Shown piece by piece: positions 23,457 to 31,995 of a stretch of 64,000 nt of DNA. Every line of letters begins with the position of its first letter. Within the stretch, counting starts at the first letter, position 1. The notes beneath the pieces were generated by a model. It was not told the DNA's origin, searched no databases, and saw only the letters and a list, made by a program, of their open reading frames with translations. The position numbers were made by a program, and so were the translations under genes. The stretch is from Rhodospirillales bacterium URHD0017 (GTDB lineage: Bacteria; Pseudomonadota; Alphaproteobacteria; Reyranellales; Reyranellaceae): assembly GCA_900110395.1 (NCBI GenBank), contig FODP01000011.1, positions 124,001 to 188,000 of the forward strand, read 5' to 3'.

Positions 23457-24218
23457 ATGCCGTTCTATCAAAAGGGTGACGTTCGCATTCGCTACGAGGA
23501 GGTCGGTTCGGGCTTCCCGTTGCTGGTCGTGCCCGGCGGCGGATTGAATTCGCGCGTCAGCAACTGGCAGACCGCTGTCATCAATGCGATGGAAGAGTTC
23601 AAACACGACTTCCGCTGCATCACCATGGACCAGCGCAATGCCAATGGCGGCGATTCCTCCGGTCCGGTGCCGGTCGAGAACGCGTGGGACGCCTTCGCCG
23701 ACGACCAGCTCGGGCTGATGGACCATCTCGGGATCCGCGAACTCCTCTTCATGGGCTACTGCATCGGCGGCTGCTTCGCCGGCAAGCTGCTGCAGCGGGC
23801 GCCGCAACGCGTGGTGGCCGCCGTGTTTTGCCAGACCGTGGGCCATCGGCCCGAGGATCCGGAGGTCATGGTGCGACACAGCCAGCAGAATTGGCTGCCC
23901 GATTTCCAGAAACGACGGCCCGAGGTGTCGACGGAGACGATCGAGAAGTATTTCCACAGCCTCTTTCGCGCGCAGGCCGATTTCCTCTACAGCGTGCCGC
24001 GCACGTTCATCGGCAGCTGCCGGACGCCGATCCTGGTCTTGCCGGACGACACGTCGTCGCATCCGCTGCCGACCTCGATCGACGTTGCGTCACTGGCGCC
24101 CAACGCCGAGATCACGGTCTTCCCGTGGCGCGAGCCGCCGGAACTCAAGGCACGCACCATCAACCGCGTACGCACGTTCCTCAAATCGCACGTTCCGATG
24201 CGCAGCGCCGCGCAGTAG
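23457..24218 (+). CDS. Alpha/beta hydrolase with Cys at the nucleophile position
   Basis: This is a 253-residue cytoplasmic alpha/beta-hydrolase-fold protein. The oxyanion region is VVPGGGLNSR, and the strand before the nucleophile is LLFMGYCIGGCFAG. The elbow is therefore G-Y-C102-I-G, with Cys in place of the usual Ser. Asp is available in LPDDTSSH. Near the C-terminus, where the catalytic His normally sits, the sequence is FPWREPPELK with no His. It may be a Cys hydrolase like dienelactone hydrolase, or a non-catalytic or redirected member. It follows the esterase closely. Confidence 0.8.
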   Translation: MPFYQKGDVRIRYEEVGSGFPLLVVPGGGLNSRVSNWQTAVINAMEEFKHDFRCITMDQRNANGGDSSGPVPVENAWDAFADDQLGLMDHLGIRELLFMGYCIGGCFAGKLLQRAPQRVVAAVFCQTVGHRPEDPEVMVRHSQQNWLPDFQKRRPEVSTETIEKYFHSLFRAQADFLYSVPRTFIGSCRTPILVLPDDTSSHPLPTSIDVASLAPNAEITVFPWREPPELKARTINRVRTFLKSHVPMRSAAQ

Positions 24219-24263
24219 CCGTCGTACCCTGCAAATCAAGCGCACCAGCGCGGGAGAATGATC

Positions 24264-25163
24264 ATGGCCAATGACGCGATGTCCAAGCAGGTATCTGCCA
24301 AGCCAGGCTTCGTCGCTGCGCTCGACCAGAGTGGCGGCTCGACACCGGGCGCGTTGCGCGCCTACGGCATCCCGGACACTGCCTGGCACGGCGATGAGGC
24401 CGAGATGTTCAAGATGATGCACGAGATGCGCGTGCGGATCATGACGTCTCCGTCCTTCACCGGCGCCAAGGTGATTGCCACCATCCTGTTCGAACGCACC
24501 ATGGACGGCGACGTGAAAGGCAAGCCGGTGCCGACCTTCCTGTGGGAAGAGCGCGGCGTCGTGCCATTCCTCAAGGTCGACAAGGGGCTTGAGACCGAGA
24601 AGGACGGCGTTTCCCTGATGAAGCCGATCCCCGGCCTCGACACCCTGCTCAAGCGCGCCGTCAAGCTTGGCGTCTTCGGCACCAAGATGCGCTCGGTGAT
24701 CAACCATGCATCGAAGCCGGGTATCGCAGCGATCGTCGCCCAGCAGTTCGACGTTGCCGGTCAGATCTCGGCGCACGGGCTGATGCCCATCATCGAGCCG
24801 GAGATTTCGATCAAGAGTCCCAACAAGGCCGGTTGCGAAACCCTCCTGCGTGACGCGCTGCTCGGCCGGCTCGACGCTCTGCCGAAGGGGACACGGGTGA
24901 TGCTGAAGCTCACTCTGCCCGAGACCGCTGACTTCTATACGCCGTTGGTCAAGCATGCCGGCGTCGCGCGCGTCGTGGCGCTGTCCGGCGGCTACACGCG
25001 CGCCGAAGCCTGCCGCCGCCTGGCCACCAATCACGGCATGATCGCGAGCTTTTCGCGCGCCCTGACCGAAGGCCTCACGCGGTCGATGAGCGACCCGGAG
25101 TTCGACGCGGCCCAGGCCGCTTCGATCGACGAGATCTACGGCGCTTCCACCGCCAAGGTTTGA
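24264..25163 (+). CDS. Fructose-bisphosphate aldolase class I (bacterial short type)
   Basis: This is a 299-residue aldolase of the kind found in staphylococci. The N-terminus GFVAALDQSGGSTPGALRAYG, FKMMHEMRVRIMTSPSFTG and VPFLKVDKGL are highly conserved. The Schiff-base Lys is in VMLKLTLPE, and ALSGGYTRAEAC with IASFSRALTEGL closes the barrel. It cleaves fructose-1,6-bisphosphate to two triose phosphates in glycolysis or the reverse in gluconeogenesis. ATG 24264 is chosen because GGGAG is seven bases before it; ATG 24258 is too close to that site. It stands alone. Confidence 0.94.
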   Translation: MANDAMSKQVSAKPGFVAALDQSGGSTPGALRAYGIPDTAWHGDEAEMFKMMHEMRVRIMTSPSFTGAKVIATILFERTMDGDVKGKPVPTFLWEERGVVPFLKVDKGLETEKDGVSLMKPIPGLDTLLKRAVKLGVFGTKMRSVINHASKPGIAAIVAQQFDVAGQISAHGLMPIIEPEISIKSPNKAGCETLLRDALLGRLDALPKGTRVMLKLTLPETADFYTPLVKHAGVARVVALSGGYTRAEACRRLATNHGMIASFSRALTEGLTRSMSDPEFDAAQAASIDEIYGASTAKV

Positions 25164-25196
25164 AATTGGTTGGTTCGTCTCCCTAGCCGGAAGGCC

Positions 25197-25592
25197 TCAG
25201 AGCTTTTCAACCCCGGCGCGGGCGCAATCCTCGTCCTCTTGTGCGCTCCCACCGCCAACGCCGCAGGCGCCGATCAGGACACCCTGGCGGAAGATCGGCA
25301 CGGCGCCTTGGCCATAGAACATGTGGTTGCCTTCGGCTGCAGCGATGCCGCGCAAGGTCGGATGGTCGGCGCGCGGCGTCAGATCGCCACTCGGGCGTCC
25401 GAAGGCGGCCGAAGCCATGGCCTTGCCTTGGCTGCCAAAGGAGCCAGCCCACATGGCGCCATCCATGCGCTGAAAGGCAAGCAGTCGTCCGCCGGCGTCG
25501 CACACGGCGATATTCATCTTAGCGCCGAGCTGGTCTGCCTTCTCCATGGCGCCGGCGATCACGCGATTGGCATCCGCGAGGGTGAGGGTCAC
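25197..25592 (-). CDS. GlcG/HbpS family protein
   Basis: This is a 131-residue protein of the GlcG/HbpS (DUF336) family: LTLADANRVIAGAMEKADQLGAKMNIAVCDAGGRLLAFQRMDGA, then the Gly-rich GQGAVPIFRQGVLIGACGVGG. Members often bind haem or small ligands, or sit in glycolate and catabolic operons without a known reaction. The start is GTG. It is convergent with the aldolase. No partner gene is nearby. Confidence 0.87.
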   Translation of the reverse strand: MTLTLADANRVIAGAMEKADQLGAKMNIAVCDAGGRLLAFQRMDGAMWAGSFGSQGKAMASAAFGRPSGDLTPRADHPTLRGIAAAEGNHMFYGQGAVPIFRQGVLIGACGVGGGSAQEDEDCARAGVEKL

Positions 25593-25712
25593 GAGGTCGA
25601 TCCTTTCTGGTCAGGAACACCGGATTGAACGTCGCGTGGCCCTGGCGGGTCAACCATTGCGCAAGGCGTAACCGTAGCCGTTGAGCACCGGCGCCCGCCC
25701 AGGTAAGACGGG

Positions 25713-26471
25713 TCATGCCGGTAGCTCGGGCGTGAGAACTGCCAATTCCAGACGTCTCTTTTCCGCTTCTTCGTCGAACTTCTGACTGACGATCTTGTAG
25801 GCTTGGCGAAACTCGAGTCTGATTGGCCAGCATTTCGGACTGAGGAGCAGGCGCCGCAGGGACTCGCCGAAACCCGGCAGATCCTGTTTCATGGCGTCCG
25901 TCATGTTGACGTGCAGCGGCATGATCCAGGCATCCTTTTTCCAGGCAGCCTTGAGGATCTGGCCGTTCCTGATCTTGCCCATCCTGTTCGGCCCGACCGA
26001 CACGTGCTCGGCTTGTTTGCTCGTCCGACCGCCTTCGAGGTGGGCGACGAAGCACTGTTGTCGCTCGAAAAGTTCCATCACCCGCTTCATCGCACTCCAG
26101 TTGAGCTTGCGCGATTCCAGCGTATCGTCGCGGCCGACTCGAATGCAGCGAAGCCGTTCATGGTGCTCCGGCGTAAAACCCTTGAAGAGGTTCTTGTCGG
26201 GAAGACTCCACGGAAACATCCGCAGCCTGAACATTGCCCTGGGCCAGAACACGAGAGGAATGAAAAATGTTTCGATGAGCGATGGATGGTTCGCGACGAT
26301 CAAAACGCGGCCGCGGCGCATGTAGCCCACCGCGCGCCAGTAGCCGCTGATCCTGATGATGCGAAGCAGTCCGAGCAGCCAGAAGGGGATCCCGAGAAGC
26401 GTCCCGAGCAGCACCGCCATGGCGAGACCGCTCAAGAGTGACGCGAGTCGGCCTTTGTGCCCCCGTTGCAT
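25713..26471 (-). CDS. 1-acyl-glycerol-3-phosphate acyltransferase-like protein
   Basis: This is a 252-residue membrane-associated acyltransferase (PlsC/LPLAT type). A hydrophobic N-terminal segment (about residues 10-35) precedes motif I, VANHPSLIET, where the usual HX4D is HX4E. Motif III is HLEGGRTSK, matching the EGxR/T acyl-acceptor phosphate-binding element. The C-terminal helices are basic. Such enzymes move an acyl chain onto a lysophospholipid or other alcohol. The HX4E variant is seen in some lysolipid acyltransferases of side pathways. It is divergent from the ABC importer genes by 111 bases. Confidence 0.8.
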   Translation of the reverse strand: MQRGHKGRLASLLSGLAMAVLLGTLLGIPFWLLGLLRIIRISGYWRAVGYMRRGRVLIVANHPSLIETFFIPLVFWPRAMFRLRMFPWSLPDKNLFKGFTPEHHERLRCIRVGRDDTLESRKLNWSAMKRVMELFERQQCFVAHLEGGRTSKQAEHVSVGPNRMGKIRNGQILKAAWKKDAWIMPLHVNMTDAMKQDLPGFGESLRRLLLSPKCWPIRLEFRQAYKIVSQKFDEEAEKRRLELAVLTPELPA

Positions 26472-26582
26472 GCGCTTACCGTAAGCTATGCGGCATGTCC
26501 GACCAAGGGTTGACAGGATGGCGTGCGCGAGCGGTTGCGGCGGATCGAGAAAGCAGACACGCTTCCGGCACGGGAGGAAAAA

Positions 26583-28187
26583 ATGAAGCCGAACAGGCGA
26601 CAATTCCTGGGCGCATCGGTCGCGAGCGCGTCCGCTCTGTCTTTCTGGCCGGGAGCTCATGCGCAAGACGGCGGCGTCATGACGTTTGCCCTTGCGGCGC
26701 GCAGCCCCAATTCGCTCGAGCCGGCCTTCGTCGTCCAGGGGGCCGACAACTGGGTGAACACGCAGATCTTCGACACGCTGGTGAGACCGGAGGACGGCAC
26801 CTTCGCGGTGACGCCCGCTGACTTCAAGCCGGCGATTGCCGAGAGCTGGACCTCCTCCGCCGACGGGCGTACGTGGACGTTCCAGCTGCGCAAGGGCGTC
26901 AAATTCCACGGCGGCTACGGCGAGGTCACGGCGGACGACGTCGTGTTCACGTTCGAGCGACTGCTCGATCCCAAGAAGCCGGTCGATCGCCAGCCCCTGT
27001 ACGCCGGAACCATGGAGAGCATCACGGCGCAGGGTCCAGGCACCGTCGTGTTCAAGCTCAAGAGGCCTGATCCGCTGTTCTGCGGCACCATCCTCTATAC
27101 CCGTGGCGGCTGCATCGTCTCGCGCAAGGCGCTGGCGGAACGTGGCGACAAGCATGCCACGAATCCGATCGGCACCGGTGCCTATGAGTTCGACCGCATC
27201 GACCCCGCCAAGGGCGTGTTCCTGAAGGCATTCGCCGGGCACTGGGAGGGACCGCCGGGCGTCCCGGAGCTGCGGTTTTCCTACATCCTCGATACGACGG
27301 CGCGCACCTTGGCGTTGCTTGCGGGCCAGGTCGACATGATCGAGGGCGTGCGCGCGCCGGGCTGGATCCCGTCGATCCAGGCGCGCAAGAAAGACCTGCA
27401 GTTCGACATGACGGCCCCGGGCAGCATCAACACGCTGCACATGAACATGACGCGCAAGCCGTTCGACGACATACGCGTGCGCCAGGCGGTGCGCTATGCG
27501 ATCGACAAGGACGCGCTGTCCAAGAGCCTTGCGCCCATGGGCAGGCCGATGGTCGGGATCATGGCCCCCACCTACGCCGGCGCCGTGACTGAATCCGAGC
27601 TTCCGCCCGAGCTTCGCTACAAGTACGACCCCGATCGCGCGAAGAAGCTTCTGGCCGAGGCCGGGTTTGCCGCGGGCCTTTCATTCTCCAACTACATGAG
27701 CACGCGCGAGGACTACAGCTCGAACATGCTCATCGTCCAGGAGCAGCTGCGCAAGGTCGGCATGAACATGGAGATGTCCATGATCGACCACACGACGTAT
27801 CACCTGAACAATCGCAAGAACCTCAACACGCTCGTCATGTTCTCGTCGAGCTATCCGCCGGCGCTGACCCAGATCTTCATCGATCAGCTCGCCAAGGAGT
27901 CCGAAGTGAAGTCGGACGGCAGCGGCGGCATCAATTTCAGCCACTACGGTGCGGTCATGCCCGGCATCGACAGCACGCTGGCGGCGCTCGACAACGAGCC
28001 GAGCTTCGATGCCATCGTGAAGTCGGTGCAGCAGATGGAGATCCAGGTCCTGCGCGACTTGCCGGTGATCTCGCTCGGCTCTCTGTCCTACGTCATCGTC
28101 CGCAATCCGCGGATCGATCTCGGCTACAAGGTGCGCTCGGGATATGCCTACTGGCCGCTGAAGCGCGCCCGCATCGTGAAAGCCTAG
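26583..28187 (+). CDS. Peptide-type ABC transporter, solute-binding protein
   Basis: This is a 534-residue periplasmic binding protein of family 5 (DppA/OppA). The N-terminus MKPNRRQFLGASVASASALSFWPGAHAQ is a Tat-type signal with the RRQFL motif. The binding core shows ESWTSSADGRTWTFQLRKGVKFHGG and IGTGAYEFDRIDPAKG. It is the first of five genes (binding protein, two permeases, two ATPases) followed by an enolase-superfamily enzyme. The ligand may be the substrate of that enzyme, or a peptide; family 5 proteins also bind nickel, haem and opines. Confidence 0.93.
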   Translation: MKPNRRQFLGASVASASALSFWPGAHAQDGGVMTFALAARSPNSLEPAFVVQGADNWVNTQIFDTLVRPEDGTFAVTPADFKPAIAESWTSSADGRTWTFQLRKGVKFHGGYGEVTADDVVFTFERLLDPKKPVDRQPLYAGTMESITAQGPGTVVFKLKRPDPLFCGTILYTRGGCIVSRKALAERGDKHATNPIGTGAYEFDRIDPAKGVFLKAFAGHWEGPPGVPELRFSYILDTTARTLALLAGQVDMIEGVRAPGWIPSIQARKKDLQFDMTAPGSINTLHMNMTRKPFDDIRVRQAVRYAIDKDALSKSLAPMGRPMVGIMAPTYAGAVTESELPPELRYKYDPDRAKKLLAEAGFAAGLSFSNYMSTREDYSSNMLIVQEQLRKVGMNMEMSMIDHTTYHLNNRKNLNTLVMFSSSYPPALTQIFIDQLAKESEVKSDGSGGINFSHYGAVMPGIDSTLAALDNEPSFDAIVKSVQQMEIQVLRDLPVISLGSLSYVIVRNPRIDLGYKVRSGYAYWPLKRARIVKA

Positions 28188-28206
28188 GCGGCATAGGCCA
28201 ATTGTC

Positions 28207-29145
28207 ATGTGGCGCCTGGTGGCATCCCGTGTGCTCGACGCGATCCCGACGATGCTCCTGGTGCTGAGCCTGGTGTTCGTGGCGATGCGTCTTCTGCCCG
28301 GCGACCCCGCGGTCACCCTGCTGGGCGACCATGCAACACCGGCGCAGATCGAGGCGATGCGGGCCCGCCTCGGGCTCGACATCCCGCTGTGGCAGCAATA
28401 CCTGCGCTTCCTGTGGAATGCCCTGACCTTCGACTTCGGCAGGTCCTTCGTCAATTCGCAGTCGGTAGCGGCGATGGTCGGGCTCAACCTGCCCTATACA
28501 ATCGAGCTTACCATCGTTTCGACGCTGATCGGCACGATCATCGCCATTCCGCTCGGCGTCCTGGCGGCGACCCATCGCGGAAAGGCGGCTGATTACGCGA
28601 CGCGCCTGTTCTCGCTGGCGGGCTTTGCCATTCCGGATTTCTACCTCGGCGCCCTTCTGCTGATCACCTTCTCCCTGAACCTGGGCTGGTTTCCGATCAA
28701 TGGCGGCGGCGCGGGCTTCGTCGACCGGATGTACCACGTGTTCCTTCCGGCGATCGCGCTCGCCTTCATCAAGGCGGCCTTCGTCAGCCGGCTCACGCGC
28801 TCCTCCCTCCTCGAAGTTCTGAACAAGGACTTCGTGCGCACGGCGCGCGCCAAGGGCGGCCGCGAACCCCGCGTCATCTATCGCCACGGCCTGCGCAATG
28901 CCTTGCTGCCGGTGGTCACGGGCCTCGGGCTCAGCATCCTGTCGACGCTATCGGGGTCGGTCGCCATCGAGTTCATCTTCGGCCGACCGGGCGTCGGCAG
29001 CATGCTGATCACCGGTATCGAGACGCGTGATTACCCTGTGATCCAGGCCGGGATCATCGTCTTCGCGATGTTCGTCGTGATCGTGAACCTCGTGATGGAC
29101 ATCCTGTATGTTTTCATCGACCCACGGGTGGGAGCGGTGAGATGA
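28207..29145 (+). CDS. Peptide-type ABC transporter permease (DppB-like)
   Basis: This is a 312-residue inner-membrane permease with about six membrane helices. It has the N-terminal signature RVLDAIPTMLLVLSLVFVAMRLLPGDP, then RLGLDIPLWQQYL in the periplasmic loop. The EAA coupling loop is RTARAKGGREPRVIYRHGLRNALLPVV. It pairs with the next gene, whose start overlaps its stop by four bases. The pair forms the channel for the 26583 binding protein. Confidence 0.94.
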   Translation: MWRLVASRVLDAIPTMLLVLSLVFVAMRLLPGDPAVTLLGDHATPAQIEAMRARLGLDIPLWQQYLRFLWNALTFDFGRSFVNSQSVAAMVGLNLPYTIELTIVSTLIGTIIAIPLGVLAATHRGKAADYATRLFSLAGFAIPDFYLGALLLITFSLNLGWFPINGGGAGFVDRMYHVFLPAIALAFIKAAFVSRLTRSSLLEVLNKDFVRTARAKGGREPRVIYRHGLRNALLPVVTGLGLSILSTLSGSVAIEFIFGRPGVGSMLITGIETRDYPVIQAGIIVFAMFVVIVNLVMDILYVFIDPRVGAVR

Positions 29146-30023
29146 CGCCGGCCGCCGAAGCAGCACCCGTCCCGTTGGAAAGAGGAATCCTGGCGCAGAT
29201 CGCGATCAGCATCGTGCGCGATCGCGTTTCGCTGTTCTTCCTCCTCGTGCTGGTCGCCATCGTCCTGCTGGCGATATTCGCCGACCGGATCGCTCCCTAT
29301 GACCCGATCGCGCAGAGCCTGCTCAGCATCAACCTGCCGCCGTCGGTGGAACACTGGCTGGGCACCGACCAGTTCGGCCGCGACGTGCTGTCCCGCATCA
29401 TCTATGGCGCCCGCACGTCGCTTCTGCTGGGCGTGACCGCCCCGGCGATCGCTGCCGTCATCGGTACGGCCTTCGGCGTGACGGCCGGATATTTCGGTGG
29501 CTGGACCGATCGCATCATCAGCCGGTTTCTCGACATTTTCCTCGCCTTCCCGGCGCTGCTGCTCGGCATCCTGATCGCGGCAGCGCTCGGCGCGGGCTTC
29601 TGGAACATGGTGGTGGTGCTGACCGTTGCCTTCGCGCCACGCTTCGCCCGAATCGCGCGGGCCTCGACCATGAGCGTCCGCTCGGAGGCCTTCATCGAAG
29701 CCGCGATCGCGAGCGGCATGCGGACGCCGGCGATCATGCTCCATCACATCCTGCCCAACATCGCCGGCTCGATCGTCGTGGTGCTGACCTTGTGGATCGC
29801 AACGGCGGTGCGTCTGGAGGCCACGCTCAGCTTCCTCGGTCTCGGGACCCAGCCGCCCAAGGCGAGCTGGGGCAACATCATCCGCGACGGGCTCGGCAAT
29901 CTGTTCGGCTCACCCTGGCCGATCGTCGCCGCGGGCCTTGCCATCACGCTCACCGTGCTCGCCTTCAACATGCTGGGCGACGCCGTGCGCGACATTCTCG
30001 ACCCGGAAGCAAGAGACGAATGA
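29142..30023 (+). CDS. Peptide-type ABC transporter permease (DppC-like)
   Basis: This is a 293-residue permease with a cytoplasmic N-terminal tail and about six helices. Typical parts are ADRIAPYDPIAQSL followed by WLGTDQFGRDVLSRIIYGARTSLLLG, and the coupling loop SEAFIEAAIASGMRTPAIMLHHILPNI. It forms the second half of the channel with the preceding gene. Its start and stop overlap both neighbours by four bases, so the operon is translated as a coupled chain. Confidence 0.94.
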   Translation: MTPAAEAAPVPLERGILAQIAISIVRDRVSLFFLLVLVAIVLLAIFADRIAPYDPIAQSLLSINLPPSVEHWLGTDQFGRDVLSRIIYGARTSLLLGVTAPAIAAVIGTAFGVTAGYFGGWTDRIISRFLDIFLAFPALLLGILIAAALGAGFWNMVVVLTVAFAPRFARIARASTMSVRSEAFIEAAIASGMRTPAIMLHHILPNIAGSIVVVLTLWIATAVRLEATLSFLGLGTQPPKASWGNIIRDGLGNLFGSPWPIVAAGLAITLTVLAFNMLGDAVRDILDPEARDE

Positions 30024-31000
30024 GCCGATCGCTGCTCAGGGTGCGCGACCTGTCGGTCGAGTTCGGGCCGGCGGGCAAGGGCGTGCGCGTGCTCGATCGC
30101 GTCGGTTTCGACATGGCGGCCGGCGACTGCATCGGCGTTGTCGGCGAATCGGGATCGGGCAAGAGCGTCATGTCGCTGTCGCTCCTGCGGCTCATTCCCG
30201 AGCCGCCCGGGAGGATCGTCGAGGGTTCGGTCGAATTCGACGGCGTTGATCTGCTGGCGCTGCCGCCGTCCCGCATGCCCGACATCCGCGGCAAGGAGAT
30301 CGCCATGATCTTCCAGGAGCCGATGAGCGCCCTCAATCCGGTGATGACGATCGGCGAGCAGATATCGGAGGCAATCTTCCTTCATGAGAATGCCGACGCG
30401 GCACAGCGCCGTGCCCAGGTGCTGGAAATGCTCCAGCTCGTCGGCATTCCCGACGCCGAACAGCGCTACGCCTCCTATCCGCACGAGTTCTCCGGCGGGA
30501 TGCGGCAGCGGGTGATGATCGCCATGGCGCTGGCCTGCAATCCCAAGCTCCTGATCGCCGACGAGCCGACCACCGCTTTGGACGTCACCATCCAGGCCCA
30601 GGTGCTCGAACTGATGAAGCGGCTGCGCGAGCGCTATCGGACGTCGATCCTGCTGATCAGCCACGATCTCGGCGTCATCGCCGACGTGGCCGATCGAGTG
30701 ATCGTCATGTATTGCGGCCGCGTCGTCGAAACGGCCGAGATCGACGATCTGTTCGACCGGCCGGCCCATCCCTACACGGAGGGCCTGCTCAATTCCATTC
30801 CCAGCCGGTCCATTGGGCAGGACAGGCTTTACCAGATCCCGGGCGCGCCGCCCGCCCCGACGGAACGAGGGCCCGGTTGCGCCTTCTATCCCCGTTGCCC
30901 GAAGCGGATGGCGATCTGCCTCGAGAAGGCGCCGCCGCTGTTTCAGGTCAGCGAGACCCAGCAGGCCGCCTGCTTCGCGCTGCCGGCAGCGCGCGCATGA
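30020..31000 (+). CDS. Peptide-type ABC transporter ATPase (DppD-like)
   Basis: This is a 326-residue ATPase. Walker A is GESGSGKSVMS, Q-loop IFQEPMSALNPVMT, signature SGGMRQRVMIAMAL, Walker B LLIADEPTTALD. The C-terminal oligopeptide extension has the cysteine-rich GPGCAFYPRCPKRMAICLEKAPP segment that binds an iron-sulfur cluster in Dpp/Opp ATPases. It overlaps both neighbouring genes and works as a heterodimer with the next ATPase. Confidence 0.95.
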   Translation: MSRSLLRVRDLSVEFGPAGKGVRVLDRVGFDMAAGDCIGVVGESGSGKSVMSLSLLRLIPEPPGRIVEGSVEFDGVDLLALPPSRMPDIRGKEIAMIFQEPMSALNPVMTIGEQISEAIFLHENADAAQRRAQVLEMLQLVGIPDAEQRYASYPHEFSGGMRQRVMIAMALACNPKLLIADEPTTALDVTIQAQVLELMKRLRERYRTSILLISHDLGVIADVADRVIVMYCGRVVETAEIDDLFDRPAHPYTEGLLNSIPSRSIGQDRLYQIPGAPPAPTERGPGCAFYPRCPKRMAICLEKAPPLFQVSETQQAACFALPAARA

Positions 31001-31995
31001 CGGCTCTCCTCAGCGCCGAAGGGCTGGCCAAGCACTTCGCGGCGAGGAGCCGCTGGAGTGCGTTCGCAGGCGCAAAGGCGGTCGTGCGCGCCGTCGACGA
31101 CCTGTCGCTCGAGATCGCCGAGTCCGAAACCCTGGCGCTGGTGGGCGAGTCCGGTTGCGGCAAGTCGACGACCGGCCGCCTGATCATGCGCCTGATCGAG
31201 CCTTCCGCCGGCCGCGTCGTGTTCGAGGGCAAGGACATCACCACCGCTTCAGGTGCCGCGTTGCGCCGGGCGCGCCGGCGCATGCAGATGGTGTTCCAGG
31301 ACCCGCGCAGCTCGCTCAGTCCGCGGCGCACCATCCTGCAGACCGTCGCCGAACCGCTCGACGCCAACGGCCTGATCCGTTCGCCGGCGCACCGCCGCGA
31401 GGTTGTCACGCAGTTGCTGGACAGCGTCGGCCTGTCGCCTTCCGTCATGGGCCGCTATCCCCATCAGTTCTCCGGCGGACAGAGGCAGCGCGTCGGCATC
31501 GCGCGCGCCCTCGCGCTCGGTCCCAGCCTCATTGTGGCCGACGAGCCGGTCTCGGCGCTCGATGTCTCGGTCCAGGCGCAGATCATCAATCTCATGCAGG
31601 ATCTGCAGAAGGAGAGGCGGCTCTCCTACCTGTTCATATCGCACGACCTCGCCGTGGTGCGGCACATCGCCGACCGCGTGGCGGTGATGTATCTCGGGCG
31701 CATCGTCGAGATCGGTGCGAAGGCCGAGGTTTTCAGGGCGCCGCATCATCCCTATACCCAGGCGCTGCTCTCGGCGGCGCCGGAGGCGCGGCCCTCGCGT
31801 TTGCAAAAGCGCATCGTGCTGCCGGGCGACGTTCCCAGCCCCTCGGCGATCCCGTCCGGATGCAGCTTCCGCACGCGCTGCCCGATCGCCCAGGACATCT
31901 GCGCGCGCGAGCGGCCATCCCTCGGCGGCGTCGCGCCAGGCCATGCCGCCGCCTGTCATTTCGCACAGCCAAACCCTCTTGGAAGGCCATCATGA
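30997..31995 (+). CDS. Peptide-type ABC transporter ATPase (DppF-like)
   Basis: This is a 332-residue ATPase. Walker A is GESGCGKSTTG, Q-loop VFQDPRSSLSPRRT, signature SGGQRQRVGIARAL, Walker B LIVADEPVSALD. The C-terminal extension carries IPSGCSFRTRCPIAQDICARERP, again a cysteine set. It partners the DppD-like ATPase. Its stop overlaps the start of the enolase-superfamily gene (ATGA), tying transport to that enzyme. Confidence 0.95.
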   Translation: MTALLSAEGLAKHFAARSRWSAFAGAKAVVRAVDDLSLEIAESETLALVGESGCGKSTTGRLIMRLIEPSAGRVVFEGKDITTASGAALRRARRRMQMVFQDPRSSLSPRRTILQTVAEPLDANGLIRSPAHRREVVTQLLDSVGLSPSVMGRYPHQFSGGQRQRVGIARALALGPSLIVADEPVSALDVSVQAQIINLMQDLQKERRLSYLFISHDLAVVRHIADRVAVMYLGRIVEIGAKAEVFRAPHHPYTQALLSAAPEARPSRLQKRIVLPGDVPSPSAIPSGCSFRTRCPIAQDICARERPSLGGVAPGHAAACHFAQPNPLGRPS

